This document shows, in pieces, positions 1 to 7,820 of a stretch of DNA of 64,000 nucleotides (its first letter is position 1; the number at the start of each line of letters is the position of its first letter). Under the pieces are notes generated by a model. That model searched no databases, was not told where the DNA came from, and saw nothing but the letters and a program-made list of their open reading frames with translations. The DNA comes from UBA7657 sp049652985. GTDB taxonomy: Bacteria > Pseudomonadota > Alphaproteobacteria > Micavibrionales > Micavibrionaceae. The DNA is taken from positions 1-64,000 of the forward strand of contig JBASFK010000001.1 in NCBI GenBank assembly GCA_049652985.1. Reading direction: 5' to 3'. The position numbers were made by a program, and so were the translations under genes.

Positions 1-298
1 ATACGCCGGAAGTCTTATATAATCCTGCGCGCCTGAGGTCTTTTCTTGTTGCCCAAGAAGCAGACCCGCGCTGCTCAGTTTTGGCCAAGACTTCATGCCG
101 CATCCAGATATTTCGCGCACGGATGAGCAATAAAGCCAGAGCCTTTAATCCCCCTACCAGCGCTACAAATCCGAGTACATAGGGAACGAAAGGAAGAGCC
201 TGGAATTCCAGGCTCTTCCAGGCCCCCCAAGCGAATAGTCCAGTAAGAGAAAGAATCAAAAGGAGCGACGGCTGCTGCTGTTGTGGGGGGACATACAT
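1..298 (-). CDS. VirD4/TraG-like type IV coupling protein, N-terminal part (runs off the left edge)
   Basis: Translating the minus strand from ATG at 298 gives 99 residues before the window ends. Two hydrophobic segments (about residues 11-26 and 36-58) are followed by a soluble stretch containing KTEQRGSASWAT and RKDLRRAGLY. That layout, two N-terminal membrane helices and then a 'GSA.WAT..DL..AGL' motif, is typical of VirD4/TraG coupling proteins, the ATPases that hand the relaxase-DNA complex to a type IV secretion channel. An AGGAGG ribosome site sits just upstream of the ATG, which fixes the start. The 444-aa gene ends 13 nt upstream, so the two are probably co-transcribed. The Walker motifs lie outside the window, so the family call rests on the N-terminus only. 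Confidence 0.66.
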   Translation of the reverse strand, partial: MYVPPQQQQPSLLLILSLTGLFAWGAWKSLEFQALPFVPYVLGFVALVGGLKALALLLIRARNIWMRHEVLAKTEQRGSASWATRKDLRRAGLYKTSGV

Positions 299-311
299 GA
301 GATATTCCTCC

Positions 312-1646
312 TCATCGTTGACTCACGAGAGTCTGAGACGCTCGAATACCGAGGACTTCTAATGGATCGATCACAAGCCATTGCGCGTTACTCGCCCGGT
401 GGGATGTCAGCGTTTGCTGACGACCCAACCCGCCATTCCCCTCCTGCGCAGGAATATGAAACGGCTTTGCATAGGTCTGGCCGCCGTTCACAGAGATACG
501 GATTTCACCTTTCACTCCACCCGGAGAGCTGCCGTAATAAAAGTTCACCGCTAGCAGCAAGGCGCTCAGATCGACCGGTACGTGATAGCCCAGGGTCTCA
601 TAGCCGTTGGCGCGGCGCGGCGAGTTGGTGAAGTCCTTGAAGTAACGCCCGTCCGAAGATTGAGTGTTGAGATACCAGAGCATCGCCGCTCCCGGCTCGC
701 GTTGCCCGTACAAATCCAGATCACACGCGCATTCCCAGGTGATCCCTACTTCAACCTGAGTCGCATTGCGCAGGACGCTGGCAGGCAACGGCGTCGTGTT
801 GACCGGGCGTTCATAGATCGTCGGTTGCTTCAGGGCTGACGACGGGCGCAGCAGGATCATCTCCAGCTTGTCCGTCGGCTCCACCTTGTAGCCATGCTTC
901 GGTGACGGCGCGTTGGTTTTGATCCGTTGGAACAGGGTAGGCAGATCGTGGGTGAAGGTCGAGAGTTGCCCGCCTTGCCCTTCGATGAATAAAGTATAAA
1001 AGCGATGGACGAAAAACGAGTGTTGATCACCTTGTTTCCAACTGTCATCGAGAAACCCCATATGCACGCGCCGCTTGGCCAGCAACGAATCCTGTCCCTT
1101 GATGCCGAAGGGCGACACACTTCGCGTTTTCGTTAAATGCCCATCGCCAGGGATATGACTGTGACGCATGGTGAACCCCTGGTCCTTCGGATCATCATAG
1201 AGGGGATTTCCCATTAAAATGAGATCAGACTCCTGCGCGACGGGATAATCCCTTCCGATAAAGAGCAAGGCCTGCGGCAGACGGATCGCCCCGATGACCG
1301 AAGGTTCATTTCCTCCCTCGGGCTTTCTCGCCGCTTTGGCAAACTGAAGCATGGTCGCTATGACCTGACGGTTCGCTTGAAGCTTGGCTTTCGGGTTCCG
1401 GTAGACAGACTTGTCGGGTACGCTAAAGGTGCCAAGGCTTCGCAAATGATAAGCATCAAAGACGAAGCAGCTCTCCCCCGGCTCCAACGTGTCGGAGAGA
1501 AACTGCAACAGGGATTTGATTTGGGTATCCGCCGCAGGTGCGTCGATATATGGTGACAGGCCTATCGCCATGTCCCGAGCGGAGACGCTATTGGCTATGC
1601 CGATCAATACAAGGCACAATGAGAGGCAAACAGCGCGTGTCTTCAT
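312..1646 (-). CDS. exported protein of unknown function, upstream of the coupling protein
   Basis: This 444-aa protein starts with a signal peptide (hydrophobic residues 5-19, likely cleavage after SVSA at residue 23). The first half contains alternating hydrophobic strands such as ESCFVFDAYHL and ALLFIGRDYP, loosely like a von Willebrand A-type Rossmann fold. The second half holds a compact region with WECACDLDLY and AVNFYYGSSPGGVKGEIR, suggesting a beta-rich domain with a paired-cysteine motif. I do not recognise the family. It lies between a four-helix membrane protein (14-nt gap) and a coupling protein (13-nt gap), so a role in the cell-envelope part of a conjugation apparatus is plausible, but this is inferred from position only. 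Confidence 0.7.
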   Translation of the reverse strand: MKTRAVCLSLCLVLIGIANSVSARDMAIGLSPYIDAPAADTQIKSLLQFLSDTLEPGESCFVFDAYHLRSLGTFSVPDKSVYRNPKAKLQANRQVIATMLQFAKAARKPEGGNEPSVIGAIRLPQALLFIGRDYPVAQESDLILMGNPLYDDPKDQGFTMRHSHIPGDGHLTKTRSVSPFGIKGQDSLLAKRRVHMGFLDDSWKQGDQHSFFVHRFYTLFIEGQGGQLSTFTHDLPTLFQRIKTNAPSPKHGYKVEPTDKLEMILLRPSSALKQPTIYERPVNTTPLPASVLRNATQVEVGITWECACDLDLYGQREPGAAMLWYLNTQSSDGRYFKDFTNSPRRANGYETLGYHVPVDLSALLLAVNFYYGSSPGGVKGEIRISVNGGQTYAKPFHIPAQEGNGGLGRQQTLTSHRASNAQWLVIDPLEVLGIRASQTLVSQR

Positions 1647-1660
1647 CGCACTCCTCCTGG

Positions 1661-2665
1661 TTAAATGGCTACCACCGGATTGGTATCATCGAAACGCGTG
1701 CGCATGGCATGAAACAGCGCCGCCTGATCGGAAATATGTAGCGCACGCATGGCCCGCAATTGGATGAGTCGCCCCCATAACCGTTGACGCTCCTGCGCGG
1801 GTTCAGCGCGGGCTCGCACCTGCACGATACGTTGATCCAGCTCTTCGGCCTCCGGATTGGGGATGATGGTCTCCTTGCTATACCGCGTGTGAATCCGAGT
1901 GGCGATCAGCGCAAGGGTGGTTCCGGAACACATCTCGGCAAGAAGTTGGACGATGCTGTACACCACGGGGGTCTGGTTGGCGGACCCACTCAACGTGCCA
2001 AAGTCGAGTGTCGTACCGGAGAGCTGGAAATTCAGGCCGAAGCTCACCGCCCAAATCAGCAACAGCGTGCCCGTAAGAACGGCAAACACACGTGCGTACT
2101 GCGCCCGCGCACGATCACTGCCAAGAAGCTCCGCAACCGCATGTAACGAAAACGACCCTGTCGGCAAGACACACGACAACAACACCGCCAGAAACGGTTG
2201 CTCTAAAAAGACGGGCAGAGCCGCTGCCTGGATCGATGCGAAAATATTGCAGCTACCTGCGACGAGCACCACGACCATGAGGAGGAGCGAGGCACTGAAT
2301 ATGAGACGGTCGTGGACCGTCCATTGACCAAAGGAAGCGTGTTGCGTGTCGCCTATTCCCTGGCTCGCTGGTCTGATTAAATACGGTTCCGTGGCTCGCC
2401 GCTGTTCTTCGAGTGCGCGCAACTCCGCCTGGTTCGCTTCTGCCCGATCATCTCTGCGCTTGCATTCCCCTTGCAACGCTTCCATTTCTGGTCCGTACAC
2501 CCTGTCGAAATCCTGAGCGGCGTGCTCCTCCACTCGTCTGACCGCGTCCTTGACATCGGGATTGCAAAGCTGCGTCCGAATCAACAACATCCCGGAGGCC
2601 CGCAATCCCTCCCTGTTTCGTTCGTCGGTGTCCTTATCACGATCATCTGGTTTGTTCATTTTCAT
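1661..2665 (-). CDS. four-helix membrane protein with charged cytoplasmic N-terminus, unknown function
   Basis: The protein has 334 residues. Residues 1-115 are highly charged and predicted helical or coiled coil (rich in E, R, D). Four hydrophobic segments follow at about 121-146, 157-180, 192-213 and 233-256, and the C-terminal 75 residues are again charged and helical. A strong ribosome site (AAGGAGG) lies seven bases before the ATG at 2665 and decides the start. A second in-frame ATG is two codons downstream. It is the first clear gene of the minus-strand operon that continues through the 444-aa exported protein into the coupling protein. No enzymatic motif is visible, and no named family can be assigned with confidence. 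Confidence 0.68.
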   Translation of the reverse strand: MKMNKPDDRDKDTDERNREGLRASGMLLIRTQLCNPDVKDAVRRVEEHAAQDFDRVYGPEMEALQGECKRRDDRAEANQAELRALEEQRRATEPYLIRPASQGIGDTQHASFGQWTVHDRLIFSASLLLMVVVLVAGSCNIFASIQAAALPVFLEQPFLAVLLSCVLPTGSFSLHAVAELLGSDRARAQYARVFAVLTGTLLLIWAVSFGLNFQLSGTTLDFGTLSGSANQTPVVYSIVQLLAEMCSGTTLALIATRIHTRYSKETIIPNPEAEELDQRIVQVRARAEPAQERQRLWGRLIQLRAMRALHISDQAALFHAMRTRFDDTNPVVAI

Positions 2666-2768
2666 TCACGCCTCCTTGGAAGAGATGAACCCTTCATCAC
2701 CACGTGCGACGAACCCTACATCAAACTTAGAGATGGTCCGGGAAAGAGGACCTACACCCCCAAACGGC

Positions 2769-3200
2769 TCACCATCCCAACGGCACATGTGTGGAGCTGC
2801 ATCTGGGAGTGTCGGTGCCCCTGCGATACTTGGCGACGGTGCATTGGACAAGTAATTCGACACATTGAAGCTTGGCTAGACATCGGCACATATAGCGAGG
2901 ACGCACGCCCCTTGCCTTGGCTTTCCTAAAATTTGAGACCCAGCGCCGCCCGCTTTCTTTCTCGTCGGGGAATACATCGAAAATGAAAGGGATCTCGTAA
3001 GCGGTGCCGTTGGGATACCTAAAGTTGAGTCCTTCGTACTCACCATCCCTGAAAAGTACCTCAATGGCGGCAATGATTCCGGCGCTGGAAAGGTGCGTGA
3101 GAGATTTGACAGTCAAAAACAGATGAAGGTAACAATGAGGACAGGTGAGCTGTTCACGCGTGGCGAGGAAAATGGTTTTGTTCTGAGGTTGGAATTGCAT
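2769..3200 (-). CDS. hypothetical protein with N-terminal CxxC motif
   Basis: The 143-aa reading frame begins at an ATG preceded by a good GGAGGG ribosome site, so the start is well supported. The N-terminus carries LTCPHCYLHLF, a CxxC pair that could bind metal, and the C-terminal third holds several more cysteines and many basic residues. I do not recognise the family. The gene ends about 100 nt before the start of the membrane-protein gene at 2665, and it may head the same operon. The last 50 residues look less protein-like (many C, R, T), so a frameshift near 2930 cannot be excluded. Confidence 0.42.
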   Translation of the reverse strand: MQFQPQNKTIFLATREQLTCPHCYLHLFLTVKSLTHLSSAGIIAAIEVLFRDGEYEGLNFRYPNGTAYEIPFIFDVFPDEKESGRRWVSNFRKAKARGVRPRYMCRCLAKLQCVELLVQCTVAKYRRGTDTPRCSSTHVPLGW

Positions 3201-3394
3201 GTTCTGCCCTCCAGTGCTTTGGGTTGAAATCCCGAACGCTCACTGGAAAGCGAATCTAATAGAAACGAAACACGAGCGCGCACAGAAAACGGTTTCCAGC
3301 GGAGTTCTTCTTCACTGCGGAAGGTCAGTCAGAGATGGTAGCTGCCACGATGATAAGTAGTCTTACTCGGAAACCATTTTCCTTGTCTCAGGAT

Positions 3395-3423
3395 TCCCAT
3401 ACGTCCGTCGTTCAAGGTATAAT
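3395..3423 (+). promoter_or_regulatory. possible promoter for the HTH gene at 3434
   Basis: A perfect TATAAT lies at 3418-3423, only ten bases before the ATG at 3434. A weak -35-like TCCCAT is 17 bases upstream. Transcription would begin at about 3430, so the mRNA would be leaderless or nearly so. This fits the absence of any Shine-Dalgarno sequence in front of that ATG. Confidence 0.35.
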
Positions 3424-3433
3424 GTGATCAATT

Positions 3434-3790
3434 ATGACGATCGACGAGGTGCACGAACGCCGCAGGCTCAATGAAATCGCCGATCACGCTTCCTATTTTC
3501 AGGCTGCCTGTTTAATGAAAAGTATTGGCGGGGCTGCAACGGCGCTCAGTGTGTCAGCGAGGACAATATTTAATCACATAACATGGCTTGAGTATTTGAG
3601 GGGTGAAAGACTTTTAAAGGACGTGTCTCCCGGCCGAACCATGGAGTTGACTGCGGCTGGATTAGAACTAATGAAAGGTTTAACCGCCGATTTCCCAGGA
3701 ACCATTAAGATGCTGGACGCCAATAAGATGGACAATGTTGTTGGAACAAAATTCGTTGGAGTCATAAAATCGCCGTTTGTATCGCGATAG
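3434..3790 (+). CDS. small LysR-like helix-turn-helix protein without effector domain
   Basis: The 118-aa protein contains a winged helix-turn-helix of the LysR/ModE type at residues 20-82. SIGGAATALSVSARTIFNHITWLE forms the two helices, and the wing is followed by TAAGLELM, the usual LysR 'T.AG..L' linker start. LysR regulators normally continue for about 200 more residues with a ligand-binding domain, which is absent here, so any regulation must be ligand-free or depend on a partner. The acidic 267-aa gene follows after 18 nt and is probably co-transcribed. The region is visibly more AT-rich than the genes to its left. It could control the divergent conjugation-like operon, but nothing in the sequence proves that. 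Confidence 0.6.
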   Translation: MTIDEVHERRRLNEIADHASYFQAACLMKSIGGAATALSVSARTIFNHITWLEYLRGERLLKDVSPGRTMELTAAGLELMKGLTADFPGTIKMLDANKMDNVVGTKFVGVIKSPFVSR

Positions 3791-3808
3791 TCCTATGGGG
3801 AAAAACGT

Positions 3809-4612
3809 ATGAACGAGCCCGATCAACATCCAAGCATAGATACAATGGATAATTTAGCGCAGGAATTGCCCTGCGATACGAATGTGGACGTTCGAGAAAA
3901 GTTGGGAAACTGCGACCAGACCTTGGATGAAGTTGAGGAGAAGGAGAAGCGCCTGTATAAAGCTTATGATGAAGCCCTGAATGAAGTCTATAAAAGGTTG
4001 GAGTCTCTCCCAACAGGGCTCGAAGCGATGGTGGACTATACGATTTTTTACTGTGGTTATACAGTGCTCTACTGCGGAGCCGATGAACTGTCGAAATTAG
4101 AAGTCCTCCGTGCTAAGCAAGGTTTAGTTTTTGATACATCAAAGAGCTTTATACCATCTCAAGCAATGGATAAATCTCGGGCTGATTTCATCCTAGAGAC
4201 CGCTCTGAGCCGAAGCGACTTTAGGGCCATTCGAGCTATTTTATATTACGAAGGGTATGGGATTCCCGTTAAGGAACCAAATGATTTAGTTCTCCCTGCG
4301 GAATGGGACAATGAAGACTCTGATGATTCTGCTAGAATGGAAATACAAATTACCCCCGAAGAATATGAGATATGGAAATCCCAGCCTGACATACCTGAAC
4401 CCTCGCCCACAGTCGAAAAGTCGGCAACACAGAAGGCTTTGGCTGAGTCAATTGCCAAAACTATTCCACTTCACCTTGAACGACTTATTCGACGGAGAGA
4501 TGTTGTAACGCTACGGACGATGCTTCGCCTTTATGGGCATAACATTTCTTCAGGAGAGCCGCCATCCAAGGTTAATCTGAACGTGGACGTGCCGGAACCT
4601 ACAAATTCTTGA
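3809..4612 (+). CDS. acidic hypothetical protein
   Basis: The 267-aa protein is soluble and acidic, with no signal peptide. Residues 30-65 are charged and helical (VEEKEKRLYKAYDEAL). A hydrophobic, cysteine-containing stretch around residue 80 (YCGYTVLYCG) has internal similarity within itself. Two segments with the pattern '.LETALSRSDFRAIRAILYYEGYGIP' (about residues 130-155) and 'LERLIRRRDVVTLRTMLRLYGHNI' (about 226-250) resemble each other and may be a duplicated helical hairpin. I do not recognise the family. It follows the HTH gene closely and ends before an inverted repeat at 4621. Base composition is AT-rich relative to the rest of the window, in line with acquired DNA. Confidence 0.55.
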   Translation: MNEPDQHPSIDTMDNLAQELPCDTNVDVREKLGNCDQTLDEVEEKEKRLYKAYDEALNEVYKRLESLPTGLEAMVDYTIFYCGYTVLYCGADELSKLEVLRAKQGLVFDTSKSFIPSQAMDKSRADFILETALSRSDFRAIRAILYYEGYGIPVKEPNDLVLPAEWDNEDSDDSARMEIQITPEEYEIWKSQPDIPEPSPTVEKSATQKALAESIAKTIPLHLERLIRRRDVVTLRTMLRLYGHNISSGEPPSKVNLNVDVPEPTNS

Positions 4613-4620
4613 ACACCCGA

Positions 4621-4650
4621 GCAACGCCCTTTCATCAGAGTAGGCGTTGC
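4621..4650. terminator. inverted repeat between convergent genes
   Basis: GCAACGCC at 4621-4628 pairs perfectly with GGCGTTGC at 4643-4650 across a 14-nt loop. It lies between the stop of the acidic protein (4612) and the end of the small minus-strand frame (4655). No T-run follows on either strand, so it may be a weak terminator or an mRNA-stabilising hairpin. Confidence 0.4.
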
Positions 4651-4654
4651 TAGT

Positions 4655-4780
4655 TCAAGATCGCGGATGGACCAACCGCTCCAGCGCCCGCGCTACGGCT
4701 TTGGAATAACCTCGAAACCGTTCGGCCATTTCGGTGATCGCTGATATGTCCGCCTTTATTCTGGATTGCGCTAAAATCAT
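4655..4780 (-). CDS. possible 41-aa small protein
   Basis: The frame begins at ATG 4780, four bases after a GGAGGG sequence, and encodes a helical, basic 41-residue peptide (ITEMAERFRGYSKAVARALE in its middle). It lies 36 nt downstream of the three-repeat protein and in the same reading frame as it, separated by a stop codon, so it could also be the decayed C-terminus of a longer protein. It is too short for a family assignment. Confidence 0.3.
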   Translation of the reverse strand: MILAQSRIKADISAITEMAERFRGYSKAVARALERLVHPRS

Positions 4781-4816
4781 TTCCCTCCAGGTGAAGCTTA
4801 TGCGTATTATTCCGTT

Positions 4817-5518
4817 CTAACTTTCCTTCATCGAACCTAGCATTTCTTCCCAGCGGCGAAAAACATAATCCAGATGGTCCTTTCGGGCGGATTTTGTCCG
4901 GCCTGCTAGCCACGAATCCATAAGGCTTGTTGTCAAACCTTGGGGGCGCTCCTTTTTGGTGCCGTGCAATAACGCCATTGGCCCAAATCCAGTACGTTCC
5001 TTTTCTTTGAGCATATGAGCAAACATTTCAGGAGTGATGGTGATTCTTATTGTTGTCGTATCGGCCTGCTTTTTCCATTCGCTGAGTACAAACTCCATGT
5101 ATTCTCGCCGGGTTTTCTTTAACAATCCGCGCACCAAATTTTCAACGTGGAAAACTGTTAATCCTTCCGGGATATTTTCTGCTCTTACAAAAATATTCCT
5201 GGCGGTGATGCCGGACCGGTTTATCTCTTTTCGCAGGTCCAACAAAGTTTCCTCTGAAACCTCAGTAAAGAATTCATTTTTATCGGGAAGTGTTTCATAA
5301 ATCTTTATGAGGGTTTTAAAATGCCGGGCACCGGCGGTTTTAGCCCTGCCTGTCAGCCAGTCATAAGTTATTTTATAGGTTATTCCCCGCGTCTCTTTTT
5401 CATGCATCTTCAACAGGGCAGGAATCGAAACCCCTGTACGCCGCACATGGCTGCGCAATAAGGCCAGCTTAGCCTTTGTTAACTGAATACGATTAGAAAC
5501 TGGACGATGTGAAGTCAT
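4817..5518 (-). CDS. protein built of three copies of an unknown helical domain
   Basis: The 233-aa protein consists almost entirely of three related segments at about residues 13-77, 87-150 and 160-226. Each runs: a helix, an R[TS]G turn (residues 27, 101 and 175, exactly 74 apart), a second helix, a G[IL]T element, then W-L-x-G-R or its degenerate form (54-58 WLTGR, 127-131 NLVRG, 203-207 WLAGR), a basic K.AR stretch and a final helix ending near W/Y-E. The central copy has lost the tryptophan. The pattern of a helix pair with a basic patch suggests nucleic-acid binding, comparable to a helix-turn-helix, but I do not recognise the domain. It stands alone on the minus strand between accessory genes, and the AT-rich region upstream (5519-5741) should hold its promoter. 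Confidence 0.62.
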   Translation of the reverse strand: MTSHRPVSNRIQLTKAKLALLRSHVRRTGVSIPALLKMHEKETRGITYKITYDWLTGRAKTAGARHFKTLIKIYETLPDKNEFFTEVSEETLLDLRKEINRSGITARNIFVRAENIPEGLTVFHVENLVRGLLKKTRREYMEFVLSEWKKQADTTTIRITITPEMFAHMLKEKERTGFGPMALLHGTKKERPQGLTTSLMDSWLAGRTKSARKDHLDYVFRRWEEMLGSMKES

Positions 5519-5741
5519 TCTCTCGAGAGCTGCAGTCTTTGCTTGATGATACCCATATCTTTACGATTGAAAAAATCAAGTCTTTGGAAACAAAAGTATA
5601 CTCATAGCTGTATTAACCATGTCTTAATTTTAGATTGGATTTTATCTTTCCATAATAAATTCTTAATTTCTCTAATGCATACTCTAAGGCAGCAAAACCC
5701 CGAAAAGTGGGCGCTTACAGTTTGTATGAGGGAATTCGAAT

Positions 5742-6833
5742 ATGTCCGTAAAAACTGCGGATGAATATAAGGCGGCGGCGCGGGATAAAAGCCCGCTCAA
5801 AATGTCGTTCGACCCGGTAGGTGCCAATCCCGCCCAGGCACCGGAAGAAAGCCTCGATCCTGTTGTGGCGGCGGCGCGAAAATTCCTGCAGGGCTTCGCC
5901 AATCTCAACAATGCCGAGGGCGTGCGCAATACCCTCTACGACGCGGGCTATAGCGGCAGCGTCTCCAGCGTCATCCTCGGCTCCAGCGCCCCAAACTACG
6001 ACACCGGCATGGGCGGCTCGGCGGGGAAGCAGGACGAGAAGAAAAAACAGGAAGAGTGGGACAGGCTGTTCCGGCTGCAGCAGCAACTCGCCCAGCGCCT
6101 GCAGGAGATCGATTGGGAGATCGAGAAGATTGACGGAGAAATTTCCGAGGCAAAAGGATGCATTTCAAAAAACAAGCAAGAGCTTAACGACGTTCGCGAA
6201 ATGAGAAGCGTCATCGCTGATCATATGAGCGGAAAAAATCAGCTTGAACTCAACGAGGATGGAACCCTCAAGAACAAAAAGCTCGAAGAAAAACTGAGAG
6301 AATTTGAAAAACAGCACGGCAAGATAGATCGTAATAATCCCGATGCTCTCAAGGACGCGCTAAATTTTGTTGATTCAGAGCTTTATAAAAGAGAAATAGA
6401 GCTTGAGGAAGATAATACTCATCAAAATAAGATCATTACCGAGCGTGAACATCGCAAAAATGAATTAACCAAAGAACGCGAAATAACAGAAGAAAAAAGT
6501 ATTGAATTGAGCCGTGATATGGAAGCAATTACCAACGGTAAAAAATCAGCCGCTAGCGTCATTGAAATAATGGAACAGAAAAGCGCCCAGTTGAAAGACT
6601 TTAAGTCTCCTAATGACGCTGAAAGTTTAGATGAGTTGAATAAAATTGCGATTACAACTGCGCCTTGGTCGAATATAGAGGCAAATATTTCTGCAGCTGC
6701 AAAAATTGATGCCGAAGACAAAGGCATCAGCGATGCCTTTAAAGCCGCTCATGGTTCTGGTGGGCAACCTGTCAAAGAAGAAATAGAAAATTCTCTGAAA
6801 GAAAATCTGAAGGGTGCAAAATACACAGTTTAA
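5742..6833 (+). CDS. cytoplasmic coiled-coil protein, unknown function
   Basis: The 363-aa protein has no signal peptide. Residues 1-90 are alanine- and glycine-rich with a short helical segment, followed by a low-complexity GGSAGK turn. Residues 100-300 are strongly charged heptad-like sequence, predicted to be a long coiled coil. The tail (300-363) is alanine-rich and helical. A GAGGGA ribosome site eight bases before the ATG supports the start. The first 350 bases are much more GC-rich than the rest, as if two sources were joined. The gene converges on the exported 209-aa gene, and the two stop codons overlap by two bases. The function is unknown; a scaffold or secreted effector would both fit. 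Confidence 0.6.
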   Translation: MSVKTADEYKAAARDKSPLKMSFDPVGANPAQAPEESLDPVVAAARKFLQGFANLNNAEGVRNTLYDAGYSGSVSSVILGSSAPNYDTGMGGSAGKQDEKKKQEEWDRLFRLQQQLAQRLQEIDWEIEKIDGEISEAKGCISKNKQELNDVREMRSVIADHMSGKNQLELNEDGTLKNKKLEEKLREFEKQHGKIDRNNPDALKDALNFVDSELYKREIELEEDNTHQNKIITEREHRKNELTKEREITEEKSIELSRDMEAITNGKKSAASVIEIMEQKSAQLKDFKSPNDAESLDELNKIAITTAPWSNIEANISAAAKIDAEDKGISDAFKAAHGSGGQPVKEEIENSLKENLKGAKYTV

Positions 6834-7390
6834 GGAATTTTTGCAGTAAGCTCTTCAGTTTGTGCGGCAGAGGAAATCCGTTGAGGGAAGGCCTCTTTAT
6901 ATGCGGTTCTGGCTTCAGCGAGCAATGTGCCTAGTTGGTTAAGACTGTAACCTTGACCGTAGTCAACTCCATCCTTCTGACCATTATAGGAAATCCCACC
7001 AACAGTGATAACCGCGTATGTCTTCGACTGCGCTGTGTAAATTGGAAAAATCTTGGCTGCGATTTTCTCTTGTGCCAATAACCTCATTAAAGAGGCAAGA
7101 TTGTTGGAATTTTTTTTAATTGTGTCCCCTTCGGCAAGAAATACAAGAATCGCCACGCCATTTTTTGAATACTGCGCAGCTTTCCAAAATTCTGAGTTTT
7201 TGGCTTCCTCTTCGGACATGCTGGGGGCGGGTATTGAAGCATTCCTATCTTGTGTGGTCGTGGAAACCGTTGTTATTTTTGGCTCCTGAGCCTGGCCGGT
7301 GGATGGGGAGAAAATGGAAGCGAGCGAAAGAGCCGCCGTCAATACGGGGGCCATCAATGCCTGACTGGGAAATATATTTGCGAGTTTCAT
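6830..7390 (-). CDS. exported hypothetical protein
   Basis: I place the start at ATG 7390 because it gives a clean signal peptide (a hydrophobic stretch followed by STGQAQ, likely cleavage near residue 34). The longer frame from 7459 would add 23 atypical residues. The mature part has about 150 residues, begins with a Ser/Thr-rich linker and then shows an alternating alpha/beta pattern (GVAILVFLAEGD, KIFPIYTAQSKTYAVITVGG). The second half resembles small secreted domains of the SPOR or thioredoxin size class, but no motif allows a firm call. Its stop overlaps that of the convergent coiled-coil gene. Confidence 0.55.
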   Translation of the reverse strand: MKLANIFPSQALMAPVLTAALSLASIFSPSTGQAQEPKITTVSTTTQDRNASIPAPSMSEEEAKNSEFWKAAQYSKNGVAILVFLAEGDTIKKNSNNLASLMRLLAQEKIAAKIFPIYTAQSKTYAVITVGGISYNGQKDGVDYGQGYSLNQLGTLLAEARTAYKEAFPQRISSAAQTEELTAKIP

Positions 7391-7459
7391 GACGAAAGCG
7401 TCCAAAAATTTCCGGTGTTTCCAGACGACATATATACGCCGAAAACACTGTAAAATCAA

Positions 7460-7820
7460 GAAAATAAGTCCTAGGGGTTTTCGTAACTTTATAAGATTAA
7501 TATCTTAACGGGATTCCAAGTAAAAACATTATTGCGTGTGAAATTTTATGACTTTCAATGCATTAAATGAGTATTTTCTTATATTAATATCTTAACTTTT
7601 TGCCCGCAAACCCTCAGAAATCAGCCATTTTTAACCTTTCCTTAAATCCACGGTTGTATTCTGTAAATAGATACAGCGCGGGCGTGTGTGCGGATCGTTT
7701 CGATAACAGGCCCCTCGCTGTTTTTCTCGCTCGTTTCCCAGTAGGAGGCGAGAACTCTGATAAAGACATCATGAATTGTTTGTGCAGCTCAGTTGGATGG
7801 CCACTGTTTCATAAACGACG
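7460..7820. other. AT-rich intergenic stretch before the recombinase module
   Basis: I see no convincing protein or RNA gene in these 361 bases. The left part is very AT-rich and contains a 14-bp direct repeat (listed separately). The right part becomes GC-richer towards the small gene at 7821. Promoters for the divergent exported protein (minus) and the recombinase pair (plus) must lie here. Confidence 0.5.
7496..7596. repeat. 14-bp direct repeat, 87 bp apart
   Basis: ATTAATATCTTAAC occurs at 7496-7509 and again at 7583-7596. Both copies are in the same orientation in the AT-rich gap upstream of the recombinase module. They could be paired binding sites for an island-encoded regulator. Confidence 0.6.

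Noticed and set aside
2666..2863. 65-aa minus-strand frame whose stop touches the start of the 334-aa membrane protein
   Set aside because: No ribosome site, low-complexity composition, and it overlaps the better supported 143-aa frame.
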